Source: Hetaerina americana (Eukaryota; Arthropoda; Insecta; Odonata; Calopterygidae). From it: a stretch of DNA of 64,000 bases. Each line of letters begins with the position of its first letter. Within the stretch, counting starts at the first letter, position 1. Below the pieces are notes generated by a model. It saw only the letters and a list, made by a program, of their open reading frames with translations. It was not told where the DNA came from and did no database searches. Position numbers and translations under genes: made by a program. Shown here in pieces: positions 1 through 11,900 of the stretch. Location of the stretch: NCBI GenBank assembly GCA_022747635.1, contig JAKTNV010000178.1, positions 143,501 through 207,500 of the forward strand, given 5' to 3'.

Positions 1-271
1 ATTTTTGTGCTGTGATACATACTATACTGTTCTATGAAAAATGTTTTAATTTGTGGTGTTACAAGCACCGATGACGAATTATTCCATGAAAAACATTAGT
101 TAATTTACATGTAGAAAATGAGCAGATTATAATTTGGACCAATCTGAGAAATTTCTAATTAAGGAACGAAAAAGTTTCAAAGACTCACGTAAATTCATCT
201 GATTTCATTCATAACATTTAGCCAATCGGTTATAAAGGAATAAACAGGTATACATACATATATACAGGTAT

Positions 272-372
272 CTACCCTGATGTGCGAATTTCACACGCTG
301 TCGGGCTTAGTACTGGGTGAACTTTACCATCACTTACCAAACCGACCTTCGGGTTGATTACTGGGTCTATGC
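272..372 (+). repeat. SINE family 1, copy A (3' part only)
   Basis: This is the 3' half of a dispersed repeat that is more complete at 6404-6700. Shared blocks are TGTGCGAATTTCACACGC, GGGCTTAGTACTGGGTGA and ACCGACCTTCGGGTTGAT. The tRNA-like head is missing, so this is a 5'-truncated copy. It runs almost directly into the (TA)n tract. Confidence 0.7.
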
Positions 373-375
373 TTA

Positions 376-380
<5 letters not shown>

Positions 381-430
<50 letters not shown>
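381..430. repeat. (TA)n microsatellite
   Basis: Uninterrupted TA dinucleotide tract of about 50 bp. It abuts the 3' end of the Helitron at 431, which fits Helitron insertion between A and T. Confidence 0.95.
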
Positions 431-431
<1 letters not shown>

Positions 432-460
432 TAGCTGAATACCCGGCTTTGCACGGGTTA
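431..460 (-). repeat. Helitron 3' terminal hairpin and CTAG end
   Basis: On the minus strand this reads TAACCCGTGCAAAGCCGGGT followed by ATTCAGCTAG. The arms ACCCG and CGGGT form a small stem about 9 bases before the terminal CTAG. The next base outside is T within (TA)n, as expected for AT insertion sites. Confidence 0.9.
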
Positions 461-541
461 GGGAGAAATAGTAATATAAATATACTACATAAATAAAAAA
501 AACAAATTATAAAGTACAATAATACACTACTTCATACAAAT

Positions 542-2320
542 TTAAGAATCTTTTTTATTTAACACCTGTTTATAAACTACATTTTTTGTTTCATATCCAG
601 GAGAAATAACATATAAATTTTTAGGCGAACCTACTCTGGAGCAAGCAACATAAAGTTGCCCGTGGCTAAAACTTGGCGATCTTAGATCAACACCACAAAA
701 CTTTAAAGACTGTCCCTGTGATTTATTAATGGTAATTGAAAAAGCTACCCGGACTGGAAACTGTAATCTTTTAAAGTTGAAGGGAAGATCAGTTGGGATT
801 AGAGGTATCCGTGGAATAAAAATTATTTCACCTTTTCCTTTTCGCGTTAAAATGACTGCCTGGATTATATTTTTCATTAATTTTGTCACACACAATCGTG
901 TCCCGTTGCAGAGTTTTGGTGGATCTAAATTTCGTAATAAAATGATTGGAGATCCTACTTTAAGTATAAGGCGATGTTGTGGCAATCCAGCTGGATCAAG
1001 TGAATTTAGGAATTCCGTTGGATAATTTACGGCTTCGTCAGCATCCACTACGGTATCAACCGATTTATATTCAATCACGTCTCCTGGCAGCATGGCTAGT
1101 ATCTCCTTGTTAATTTCATTAACATCATCGTTCTTAGGAGCAAGAATGGCTCTTTCTCGCAACCATTCCAATTTTTTATAATTTTGATTAACGTTGGGAT
1201 AGACTGCTTGTATCATATCGCGGACAATTTTCACCGATACACATAAATCTAATGACAATTTTATCATACCAGATGCTTCAATGACTAATCTATCTTCTCC
1301 AATCTCCAAAAGTTTATTTGCAAAATTTTGAGCATTCCCATCTCTTAAGAGGATTCGCATGTTTTGTTTAAGGCTAATTTCTTGGACATGATTCCATAGA
1401 ACAGAATGTTTTAAACAGGCATAAATTTCATCAGCTGGAGTCGATTTTGGAATGACAGGCAGAGTTTGACGGAAGTCTCCACACAGGAGTACCAGAGCTC
1501 CTCCCATTAAACTGCAGTTTCCTCTAAGATCTTGAAGGGTTGCGTTGAGGGCCTCAAGAGATTTTTTATGAGCCATCGTACACTCATCCCATACTATCAA
1601 TTTACATTCTATAAGAACTTGTGCCTGGCCGCTTGTTTTATTTATATGACATGTGGGATTTTCTTGTCGGGAAATATTAAGTGGCAACTTAAGGGCAGAG
1701 TGGGCTGTTCTTCCTCCTTCCATTAATGTCGCTGCAATACCTGAAGATGCAACGGCTAGAGCAATTTCTCCATGAACCCTGATTTCAGCGAGAACTAAAT
1801 TAATTAAAAATGTTTTTCCCGTGCCACCAGCAGCATCAAGAAAAATGATACCTCCTTCTTGTTTATCTACTTGATCCATTATTGTTTCGTACGCGAATTT
1901 CTGATCTTCATTAAGGAGTGGCTTTTTATCCGCGATGTATGCTTCTAAGTCTAAGACATTGTAGCTAGTTTCACGTATATAATCTGGATAAAATACACCC
2001 TGTTGATCTTGTACAGGTGCAAAAAGACCGAGTTCCACTAAAGTCTTGTTAACCATGGTGATACACTTTTCCTCCAAAATAATCAAAGTTTTATTAAAAA
2101 TGTCGGAGTTAAACGTAATATCCAATGCAGGATTTTCACTTCGAACTTTAGCCAGTATATCCTCACTCATTGATTCTTTATATATTTCCCATAATGTTTT
2201 TGGGTTAGATGGATTACAGGAGGTTATTATGATGGCAAACAAAATTCGGATTTGTCCTGGAAGAGAAATCAAACTGGCCTCTCGCAATGAGTCATCCCAG
2301 TGTTGATCTCCTTCTAGCAA
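542..2320 (-). pseudogene. Helitron PIF1-like helicase domain (main open part)
   Basis: An open 592-residue frame of a superfamily 1B DNA helicase of the PIF1/RecD2 type, the C-terminal half of a Helitron RepHel protein that unwinds donor DNA during rolling-circle transposition. Visible motifs are Walker A GGTGKT at residues 165-170, Walker B-type WDE at 244-246, GDFRQTLPVI at 281-290, and near the C-terminus INKSQGQS then LYVACSRV. The C-terminal end is complete for the family. The annotated start is not a real start, because upstream homologous sequence (2317-2640) lies in another frame and the two are separated by a small deletion/frameshift at about 2317. The protein therefore cannot be made intact. 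The call is firm at family level. Confidence 0.92.
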
Positions 2321-2640
2321 GCTTCTCTGAATGTCTCACATATTTCTCCGTTTACCGTTCTTAATTCTGCAAATGAGCGAGGTCCTCTAATGGTATGTAG
2401 AAGCATTCTTAAAAAATAACATTCGGCGTTGTTAGGATGGACTGTGTAGACTCGGCCCAATGCGTCACATGAATAAATATTACTCTCAGGATCAAAGTTG
2501 CCCATTTTTCTTCTACAAAAGACTTTCCTTGATGTATTCCACGTATAATATCTCGGCAATTCTGAATACAATAGTGTTCTTGCAAAAGTATCCTGCTGGC
2601 ATAGTTGGAAAAATGCTGTTTCTATGACAGCAAAAAAGTA
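2314..2640 (-). pseudogene. Helitron RepHel segment upstream of the helicase, frame-shifted
   Basis: In the minus strand this encodes AFFQLC, FARTLLYSELPRYYTWN, then RRKMG, GRVYTVHPNNAECYFLRMLL, RGPRSFAELRTVNG and TFREAC, the stretch that in Helitron proteins directly precedes the helicase. It runs into a TAG just after TFREAC. The neighbouring frame resumes with LLEGDQHWDD, so a handful of family residues and the reading frame are lost. The open sequence reaches back to about 2640, further than the first methionine at 2571. Confidence 0.88.
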
Positions 2641-2672
2641 AACAAATTACATACATACAAACAAACACTCTC

Positions 2673-2675
<3 letters not shown>

Positions 2676-2755
<80 letters not shown>
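2676..2755. repeat. (TA)n microsatellite
   Basis: About 80 bp of uninterrupted TA. It lies between the broken end of the Helitron and the 244-bp palindrome. Confidence 0.95.
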
Positions 2756-2756
<1 letters not shown>

Positions 2757-2789
2757 CGATTGTACGGAAAAACTCATACGAGCGGCACA

Positions 2790-3027
2790 ATAATTGGCTG
2801 ACACAACATAACACAAATAGAAAAGAATAGACACATATAAAAGAACACTTACACGGTAAATTGTTCGAGCTTTCGGCCCTCTCAGGGGCCTGCTTCAAGA
2901 GAGACTCCCTTGAGAGAGTCTCTCTTGAAGCAGGCCCCTGAGAGGGCCGAAAGCTCGAACAATTTACCGTGTAAGTGTTCTTTTATATGTGTCTATTCTT
3001 TTCTATTTGTGTTATGTTGTGTCAGCC

Positions 3028-3033
<6 letters not shown>
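2790..3033. repeat. 244-bp near-perfect palindrome (fold-back)
   Basis: Left arm 2790-2907 and right arm 2916-3033 are reverse complements over about 118 bp with no mismatch that I could find, around an 8-base spacer (2908-2915). Inside each arm is a small stem GGCCC/GGGCC with a CTGAGA loop followed by GAAAG (2933-2953 on the plus strand, mirrored in the other arm). (TA)n tracts lie on both sides. It could be a recent inverted duplication, a fold-back element, or a long-read hairpin artefact. Confidence 0.9.
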
Positions 3034-3088
<55 letters not shown>

Positions 3089-3132
3089 CACACACATATA
3101 TTACATATATATAAATATAAATATATATATAT
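3030..3132. repeat. (TA)n with short (CA)n and AT-rich tail
   Basis: TA dinucleotides to about 3081, then CACACACACACACA to 3096, then degenerate TA/AAT-rich sequence. The tract begins inside the end of the right arm of the palindrome. Confidence 0.93.
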
Positions 3133-3697
3133 AACTCAATTTCAATTAAATTACTTCCTCCACTGCCACAAATCTTATGGGATTGTACACCAATGCGGTG
3201 GAAGCGGAACGAATCTTTGCAATTTAATGGAGCAGAACTTGCAGCACCAATGTTTAGAATACTTCTGCGTTACTAAGTTTTCACCCTATTTTGCTGTGGA
3301 AGCGGGTCATCCAAAGAGAATACTTTCAACAAAAAAGTAGCGAAATGGGCTGCCATTCAATACTTTTTACGGCGAAATAAAGCCTTTCACACTGCAATGT
3401 CTCCATTCATAATGACTTGCAATTGGCATGAAGTTGAACTTATGGCGAATAATTCAATCGGAGATTTACTCAAAACCTTAACGGGTCCATCGTTCGCCAA
3501 GGAATAATGCCCGATCTTATTTCTTTCTTCATGATCCATTTTGCTTTGCATTTTTCATTTGTTAATTCCCAGGTTCGGAAGTTGTGGTAACCTGGTGAAT
3601 GTCGTCAACGGACAGAAGAGCTACTTGTTCATATCCTCTGGGTGTACCCAGAGGTATATCCAACCAATCACATACTATATTCTAAGAACCGCTGGCG
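3133..3697. other. Unassigned intergenic stretch
   Basis: No open frame with a recognisable protein and no repeat match elsewhere in the window. Confidence 0.4.
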
Positions 3698-3825
3698 GTT
3701 CAGGGCAAGGAACGGCCCAACCTCACCCGAACGTGTGAATTCCAATGCATATGCCGTAGGGCTGAGTGTCAGATGAGCTCTTCTCTAACCTATCAAACGC
3801 ACTTTGGGTTGAAAACTGAGGACTT
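3698..3825 (+). repeat. SINE family 1, copy B (diverged 3' part)
   Basis: Shares the block order GGCAAGGAAC, GAACGTGTGAATT, GCCGTAGGGCTGAGTGTCAGATGAGCTCT, CTATCAAACGCACTTTGGGTT split across 3698-3825 with the copy at 6404-6700. It is 5'-truncated and older than copies A and C by its mismatches. Confidence 0.65.
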
Positions 3826-6403
3826 CGGTTTCGTAGTTTCAATACGTAGCAGAAGAGCGTCACGGAAAAGAAATTCCATATCCGAGAACACTTTACTTTG
3901 ATTTTTTTCTCGTTAATCTTCGTGCTTTAATTCTCGCAAAAATCCTTTAAATGACAACAATAACTGCAATTCCTTGGCTGTCAAGATTTATAGACCTCGC
4001 CAGCTTTAACATTTCCCCAGCATGAATGTTAAAAAGCACCGATTGTTAAAAAGAAATGTTAACGAAGAAACCTCTCTTAATCCCCTGACTATCATTACTG
4101 ACATCCCAATTTCCTCTCAGCTACCAATCATTTGCCGTCTGATGGGCATACCAGTTTCTACTAAGTTGCCAATTCTTTCGTTCCGCCTATATAATCGTAA
4201 TACATTCCGTTCAGCTCTTTTCACTTGGTAAAAAGCTTAATAGAAACCTACGAAGTGAGAGAGTCAACCTACGCCATGGTATCCCAGGTATACTTAATTT
4301 TTTTCTTTTCTATTAATAACCCGATTGTTCTAATAGCGAAAAGTGTTCCTCGTTCCTTTTCTAATGCAAACATATTCGCGTAGGAATTCTTTTTCATGCT
4401 TATGTAAACCTCCAAATGATGATTTTCAGTACCAGAATTCCCACCCGTGGAATTAAACATATGATCCTTTAGTTTTCGCTCCAGTATTCGCTAGTATGCC
4501 ACTCCACTCTTTTCCAAAATGGGGAATCGTAATCGTTCTAATTAACTACTTTGGTCGAAATCCTTCCTCTTGAATTCCATGTTTCAGTTTTTAAATGAAT
4601 TCCCTCAGTTCTTTTTTAGTTCTGCGGAGATATTATTTATTCCCACATACTTGACCGACTTCATTTCCATGAGCGCTTTTTCTGTCTAGTACCCCTGGAC
4701 TCGACCTTTCTCTGTCTATTTCTCAGCCAACTCACAGCGATTCACTTTATCATTACGTTCTTCAACGTTATTTCGCGGTATTTATTTTGGCTCCCCTAAA
4801 CATTTCCTTGTCTAATTTCGTAAGGCAAATACAGTCTATCCTTCGGTGCAAACATCTTGACATTTCTCTTGCCTTGACCCTATTGGTTTCTCAAACTAGC
4901 AATTATTTAGTTCCATTTACATCCTTCTCCCAAATCACGTGTTCACATTCTTCAATTTTCTTTCCGTTTCTTGATCCTCCAAATCATTACTTCTGCAATC
5001 CGTGCCCTTCTTAACTCTTTTCTTATTTACGTCCCAAGTTTGTTTCCTCCTGTTGTTTTAAATCCGCCCACCTTTCCTTTTTGTTCCCATTACTGTGTCA
5101 TCACTTAGAATTTCATTGTTTCTTCGTATTCCTTCTTGGTATTTCCTTGGTATTCCCGTCAGAGGATCAGCATTTCAATTCCGCACTCACACTTATAACA
5201 CTTTTGAACTTAAAGACTCCATCAGGTAACAACTTAATTGGTAGAATCTGCGTTGCATCCCCTCCAGGAAACTGTGCTAGGAAATGACGCTTTTCATAAA
5301 TCTATGTATAAGTACAATGTAATATGACGGGTACTTTCCTTTTTCTCCTGGTATTTTCCTTATGTGCTATTGCCTATAATCGTACTGGATGCTAATCATG
5401 ACTAAATTCTTTCTCCTACGAAACTCCACTGCGCTTTCTCTGTGGTCATTCTCACTCCCCAAGTCGTTCTCTCCCTCCTTCCCTGTCGCATTTTCCTTCG
5501 CCCACTTATACTTTCCAAACCCCCATCACTGCTAGGTGTATCCTTCTCGGCACGTACTCAATTATTATTTCTACATCTTCACACGAAATATACATTTCTT
5601 CCTCATGGTGACTACTTGTAGGCATGTAAACCTGGGTTATCATTTGATAATTAGGTCTACTTCTACCAATAGAATTCAATCAGTCTCCTCCTGCTTTATG
5701 TTCGTTAACCTTATCCCTGGTTTCCTGTTCAATACTGCATACACTACCCACTACCTTTCCTCCCCGAGCCATTAATTATTCTGCAACTAAGGCATCGGTG
5801 ACCCTTGCCATGCCCCAATTTTATCTCACACAAAAATAACTAATCTGTACTTCCATTCTCCATTTATCTTGATATCCTAAATTTGTATATCCCTTATCCT
5901 CTATGTGCCCTTTATATCGTCCCAAAATTCCGCGTTCCTATACCAACAGTTGCGGTCATCTTCTTTGTCTTCTTTTCCACTTGGTCCACTTTTACACGCA
6001 TATTTCAAAGTTGAATAAACTACTTTGGGTTTTCTTTTTAAGATTTCCGCCAGATACCTTTTTATTTTCTTTAAAAATGCGCCTTAATAAAAGACGGCAA
6101 AAAATATTTACGAGATTGATTAACATAAATGATGCTCAATTAAGTTAAGCGGTCTCTATCTACACACTTTTATACATAAAAAGCAATCAATTTACACAAA
6201 CCAAAAACAGGATCGACAACTATGGTTGGCAACGAACAGCTACATTAACAAGTCCTAGACGTTGAATTATAAAAAAACAGTGCCTTCAATTGTTTCAGTA
6301 AATATTTATTACACCTTGACCTTTAATGAAAAAAATGGCTGGTGGAATATTTCAATTCTGGACAAGTGTCCCCAGGGTTGAATATCTAGATAATTAATAT
6401 CCG
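3826..6403. other. Unassigned stretch, pyrimidine-biased on + strand
   Basis: AT-rich sequence with many T/C runs between about 4480 and 5900. No motif that identifies a protein was found. The bias resembles that of the minus-strand retrotransposon relics further right, but no clear alignment was found. Confidence 0.35.
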
Positions 6404-6700
6404 TTGCGGAAAATGGTAGTCCAGTGGCTAGAGCGTTGGGACTACTTACCGGAGGACCCGGGTTTGATTACCGGAGACGCCTCTGGGCACCCTCGGATTC
6501 ATCCAAGCTGTGTGATTTGTCGGGTATCAGCACTTCCTGGAAAACCACAGGCGACAAAAAGAAAGGAACTGACACACCCCCACTACCCTGACGTGTGAAT
6601 TTCTCGCGCCGTTGGGCTTAGTACTAGATGAGCTCTGCCTTCCCTTATCAAACCGACCTTCGGGTTTGCAACTGTGATCGGTAATTACCATTACCTCAAA
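6404..6700 (+). repeat. SINE family 1, copy C (fullest copy)
   Basis: tRNA-derived SINE. The head carries a box A-like GTCCAGTGGCTAGAGCGTTG (about 6419-6438) and a box B-like GGGTTTGATTACC (about 6461-6473), spaced as in a tRNA-type RNA polymerase III promoter. The body has GGGCACCCTCGGATT, CCAAGCTGTG, CAGGCGACAAAAAGAAAGGA, CCCTGACGTGTGAATTTC, GGGCTTAGTACTAGATGAGC and TATCAAACCGACCTTCGGGT. It is the best reference in the window for the other copies. Confidence 0.85.
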
Positions 6701-7659
6701 TCGTAATCTCATTGAACCCAGGAATTAGGTATTTTGATTTCACTGTGCACATGTTCCTTCACTGAATGCTGAGAACGCATTTCCCACGTGTGCTGTCAGT
6801 AACACCTCATGCCCGCTTTCATGGCCTTCTCTTGTCAACACATGACCAAGAAGAGAGGAAAAATACGGATATAAACAGTAGTTACCAGGCCCATAAAGGT
6901 TGGGGGGATGAAACGTTGGGCAGCATTTGTGCCATTACCTAGGATCACTGAAATTTAAATACCCAATATGAAAGTGTAAAAATTAATTTGAATGGTCAAA
7001 ATAACATTTTCAACGGAATTTATCTCCGAACACTCAAATGAATATAGTCTATCGTTAACACTTCAACATCATATCAAACGTGTGTCGTAATTTATGCACT
7101 AATATATATGTAAACGTTTCATCGAAAAACCATTCGAGCGATCATTATCTTAGATTACTGACAACGATGGCGTGTCCTCGCAGTTTATAATCCACAAACA
7201 TAAGAATAATAAGAGAAAATAATGAAAAACCTCAAGTAATAAACCCCAACATTGGTACGAAGCGCATTAATATGAGTTCACGTAAACTGCGTGAAAATCA
7301 CGAATTAAAGGTAGACTGAGTCCCGGTCAAGGCGAATGATTTTTACACTCTGAAATTGTTGCATTGTGGACAGAAGCCTTAAAGATCATTGCTCAGGACT
7401 CGCAATCGCTCATAATTACATTGACTAGTAACATTTTAGCCGAATAATTAATCTTAGTTCTTGTGAAAAATTAGAAACAAAAAAATTCGTCATAGTCACA
7501 ATGAATTGAATATTCATAAGTCCCAGATTTTAGCTGTCACCCGATGTTGTCAATATACAAGCGCCATAATCTTGTAGCAACAATATCCACCGGTAATTAA
7601 TAATCCATTTGTTTTCATATTTTACTTGACTCCACCCACCGTCAGCTACATACTCTTAT
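6701..7659. other. Unassigned intergenic stretch
   Basis: AT-rich single-copy-looking DNA with no recognisable gene or repeat. Confidence 0.35.
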
Positions 7660-7905
7660 CGATTTTGTATAGGATAAAGGAAACGAAAAATGACGGACTA
7701 GACCGGTTGGTCTTATTCCTCTCATTATGACTCGATGGACTGACATGAGAAAAACCCTATGTCATTTTTTCCACGAACGATAAGGAATCAGAATAACATT
7801 GTCCGACCGCGGTTGGGGAAAAATATTCGGGTCAAAATTAGTCTGGTGTGTATTCACCCCCTGCCACACACCCTAGCGGTGGATTGCTGGGTACTTCAAA
7901 ATACA
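7660..7905 (+). repeat. Dispersed repeat D, copy 1
   Basis: Ends with the block CCCCCTGCCACACACCCTAGCGGTGG..TGGGTAC (about 7857-7892), which recurs near 21890, 33715 and 37805. Upstream, CCACGAACGAT..ATCAGAATAAC and the following GTCAA block also recur in the copy at 21560-21925, so the unit is at least about 200 bp. Class unknown. Confidence 0.6.
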
Positions 7906-8339
7906 AAATAATACAAATGGATGTTGTTGCCAGAGTTTCAGTAATCTATAAGAAATCTTATAGGTTACGTATTTTATCTCTCACATTATCTGAATAAATA
8001 TGAGTTCTACTATCCTTATTTTTAGGTTCAAATTTAAAGTAAGAATATTTCGCTAATAAATTAGAGTTACATACTCAATAGAATGATATTCGAATATAAA
8101 ATACTTTGAAGCCTTGAGACTAATGTACTGCTTAACTTTCAACAAAATACCTCGTTTTGTGTGGAAAAACAAATTCCATTGTTTGAACAAACAATTCAGG
8201 TATCGCATACGAGTAAATTCCACTTTCTAAAGGGAATGGCTTATTTAACTGGTTAATATTCACGAGAGCTAAAAGAATGCTCGAACTTTATGGATAATTT
8301 TTGTTAGGGTTTATTTAAATTTTACACGTGAGAATCTCG
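7906..8339. other. Unassigned intergenic stretch
   Basis: AT-rich, no recognisable content. Confidence 0.35.
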
Positions 8340-8912
8340 AGAAGACGATGAAGGAAGGAAGAAGAAGAAGGAAATTAAACATTAAAGCAGGAGGGGATTA
8401 ACTGCAGCGGATGGAGCAGTTCATGTATTTGGAAAGCATTTTACAGTAAAGCGGGCTTTTTAATGCTGACATTACAAGAAGAATTGTGTTAGCAAACGAG
8501 ACATTCGCAAGAAGAGAATTGATGACGGATACACTTACGGATATGAAGAAAAATTAGTGCCAAAACATGCACAAATATTTCCAGGTAATACTTAATTATT
8601 CCTAATCGTGTTTTCGCTGAGCATAATAGCTTCCTCTTAAGACGTACACACATTCTAGCCCGAAACATTCTCCAATCGGTATTCATCGAGCTGCTTTGCA
8701 ACCATTTTATATGCTACTCCAGATATAGGTGAAAGATGAAACGAAAAGAAGTTTAGTAATCTGGGTAGAGGACAAAAAGATTAGGCTTTTCAGGGAGCAT
8801 AAAGTCGGGCAAGAGTTACGAAGAAATTAAGAAAGAAATCTTAAGTTCCTACGAAACTAACGAAACAAATAGTCGTAGATAATCCAAAACCTATCTTTAA
8901 AATAGGCAAATA
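8340..8912 (+). pseudogene. Non-LTR retrotransposon relic (RT C-terminal region and 3' tail)
   Basis: Decayed pieces of the same retrotransposon family seen at 31290-31815 and 32330-33190. Around 8410-8530 the plus strand encodes EQFMYLES, then ITRRIVLANETFARRELM with stops between, matching the EQF.YLGS..R..A...F..RR..L pattern after the RT domain. Near 8760-8850 a 3'-end block, AAGAGTTACGAAGAAATTAAG, ends in CCAAAACCTATCTTTAAAATAG (8888-8909 region), which is shared with other copies. The middle is too eroded to align. Confidence 0.55.
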
Positions 8913-11900
8913 CCTTTATCAATTGACCAACGATTCAAACTTAAGATTATCAGTAGAAAAACAAACATTATCCAAGGCTGGAGTAAATTCTAGTGTTAAT
9001 TCAGAGAATACGTGTATATTTCGAACATTCGTAATTACAGTATTTCGGAGCGGCTATTTTCAGTCTTGCTCAGCGAAAACTAAATGGAGCTTCTTTCTAT
9101 AGTTACGTTAATTTTATTCAGAATTTCTTTCAAATAGGCCGAGTAATATATCCAACTTAACGATATTATTTATCCGAACCAATCCCAGTAAAATCCTCCC
9201 CAATTAAGGAAAATACGCTTTCAATGTATACGAATGAGGAGAAATCACAGACATTTTTCATCGTACAAACGCAACATACATCGTAGGCACATCTCGCAGT
9301 TTGCATATCTTGGTAGTTTGAGAATAATTGTGAATTGACCCCATTACAGAAGGAGGAGAAATGATGTCATTTTTTTTCAAAACAGAACCTACGACAAAAA
9401 GATGGGATGAAGCTTTTTTCCTGGAAATTCTCGACATGTAACACAACCTTTCGAAAACTTGATATCTCTCTGTAGCCTCAGCCGTTTTGGTCTGGAATTA
9501 GTATTTATCCATATGAATCGCCAGACACCATAAAATAAAAAAATACTAAAATAGATGACATTTCATTAATTACATAACTATTCAAAGGAGGTAGGAATAT
9601 TGATTGGCGATAGCAGTTTGAAGACTGTGATGGAGGGGAGAACGCTAGGGAAGCGAGGAAAGGGTATTCCAATGATATTATTTTAATGCGACATGAATTA
9701 ATTCTTCTTTTCTGTTTACCACAAATATCGGGAGGTAACTTATTTACATCACGTAATAAAAATAAGTAGGTACTCTCCATGAAAGAAACCAGTAAAGAAC
9801 AGGCATGTTGAACGTTATGAAGGGAGGAAGGTAATATGTGACATTGAAGAAGGATTAACTGTTCTGTCGGGCGTCAAGTTGTGCTTTGTACTAGGTGAGG
9901 CAAGTAAATGTATCGTTTCATAGACTGCTTCCATCCAGAACTTACTTTAATCGGTAGAATGGCAATACAAAAATGATAGTTGTTGATCTTTTATTAATAC
10001 CGACATTTAATAATATCAAGTAAAAAAATTGCAAAAAAATTAAAAATAAACTTAACCGCGACAATTTCATATTACTGAAAAAATGCTCGTTTAAGATTAT
10101 CTATACGAAAAATACTAAATATATTTTAACCAGGCCATTGAATGAAATCAATCTACAGGTGAAATTGGACGGATTTCAACCACCGGTTGATTTCGCCGAA
10201 TTACAGGTATATTATCACAGGCCTGTATCGCAAACTCGATAAAACCAAGTTAGCTGCACGGGTAATCAACCACACCTTCAACACAGGAGGGTATATAGAA
10301 TAGGAGGAAAAATGAATGCAAATTTACTGTTGAGGGCACAAGAATGTATCTCTACTGATGTTACTGGAAAGATTTTCAAATTTTTTTTTTTAATGCGAAA
10401 GGAATGAACCCTTCTTCCGTTTACAATGAATATCAAGGCGTAACTTAATTGCATCATGTAATAACAATAATAATGGGCATTTAAAGAAAAAAACGAGAAA
10501 GGAATCAGGCAAGGCCAAAACACACAGAGATAATATAACGCGAAAGATGGGCCATGATCATGTTTAAGGTCGTGAAGTTGGACAATATGGAGGTTTTGTC
10601 TTCTTTGAATCGGCGTCACAGTCAGAAGAATGTCAAGTGTAAGACATGAACTCAATATTCGTCAATGACTCACTTTTTGATTTGCCATGAGAGGAAACGA
10701 AAGTCATAATTATATAATAAGTGGCGCAGACTTTTTAAAATTAGGAGACAAATTTACTAAACACCTCTGCATGTTCCAAGCAGAGTAAATATTTTTTCCC
10801 AACGTTCATATTGACAATTGGACCCATATTGCTGTGAAATTACACAACAATGGAGTAGTTATTCTTAATTGATTGGTTCTTAACGAAGAAAAAGAATGAA
10901 GAAAATTGAATGTTCTCGAGTTTAGAAAAGAAAATAGGGGTATTTTTAACGCTGATTGAACCATAATTGTGGCTCATTGATTGCTATGTCTGCCTACACA
11001 TGCCTCATTAGGATCCCTTGGTTATATTTTGGAAAATACTAAACTAACATTAACCCGTTATTTAATTCTCTTACGGACATATCGGAATTTTTTTCTCAAT
11101 AGATTTTCAAAGATAACCGCGAAATAAATACGCAATGTAATTGTATAAACGACCACAAGTTATCGCATGTTCTGAAATTCAGCGAGACGAACGGTCTTAA
11201 CTCCGAACGTCTCCGTTGTGAAAGTCGACAAGGGGCAAAGGGCTTGCCATGGAGTGGGAGGAGGGGCGTGGCGTCTTCCCACACTTGCAAAGCCTTTGAC
11301 CTCACCCGTCTCCCCACCTCTCTTTCGCTACGCCTACCTGGGGATCGCCCTCCACAACTACAAGTCAATCCACAAGTCCTTGTAGTCCGCTCATGCATAA
11401 CTTTCCAATTACAATAACCGAACCTATGAATTAAATAAAATTCACAGCACGTGATTTCGAATGCGAATAACACATTATATATGTGCACTTTTGTAGAGCT
11501 TTTAAATTGAATTCTAGATTTGTGAAATGGATCTCGATTTGAAGAAAATAATTAGCAGTTATTACAACAAAGACTTTAGGGTGTGTATTGAAAAAACACT
11601 AATTTATGCTGAATTTTTACTTTTGTTTAAGTCCACTATGTATATTGTGTTTATCGATAATGACAGCTAGTATGGTTGACTATAGAGATATGTGGCAGAG
11701 CGTGTTTAATCCCAACCTTATGCAATCTAGGGTGAATTGGCATGTTTGAAAAGGGAATGGTTTAAAACAAAAAGGGATAAATATTCAAATTGTAAATAAA
11801 ATTACAGCAAAATTTTCATGAACATTTTTGGAGTGCTTAAAATAGAAGTCAGAATCTCATTTTGCGAAGCGTAATAATTTAAAGCAATAAGCTTCGGAGC

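Larger units (their letters stand above)
431..2640 (-). mobile_element. 5'-truncated Helitron (RepHel family)
   Basis: A rolling-circle transposon remnant read on the minus strand. The 3' end is intact: at 431-460 the minus strand carries a short palindrome (ACCCG..CGGGT) followed by CTAG with a T directly outside, the usual Helitron terminus. The coding part is the helicase half of the Rep-helicase protein. It begins in mid-protein near 2640, next to a (TA)n tract, and the Rep (HUH endonuclease) part and 5' TC end are not in the window. The upper boundary is approximate. Confidence 0.9.

Noticed and set aside
2605..3134. Open frames of alternating Tyr-Ile
   Set aside because: They are translations of (TA)n tracts and of the palindrome.
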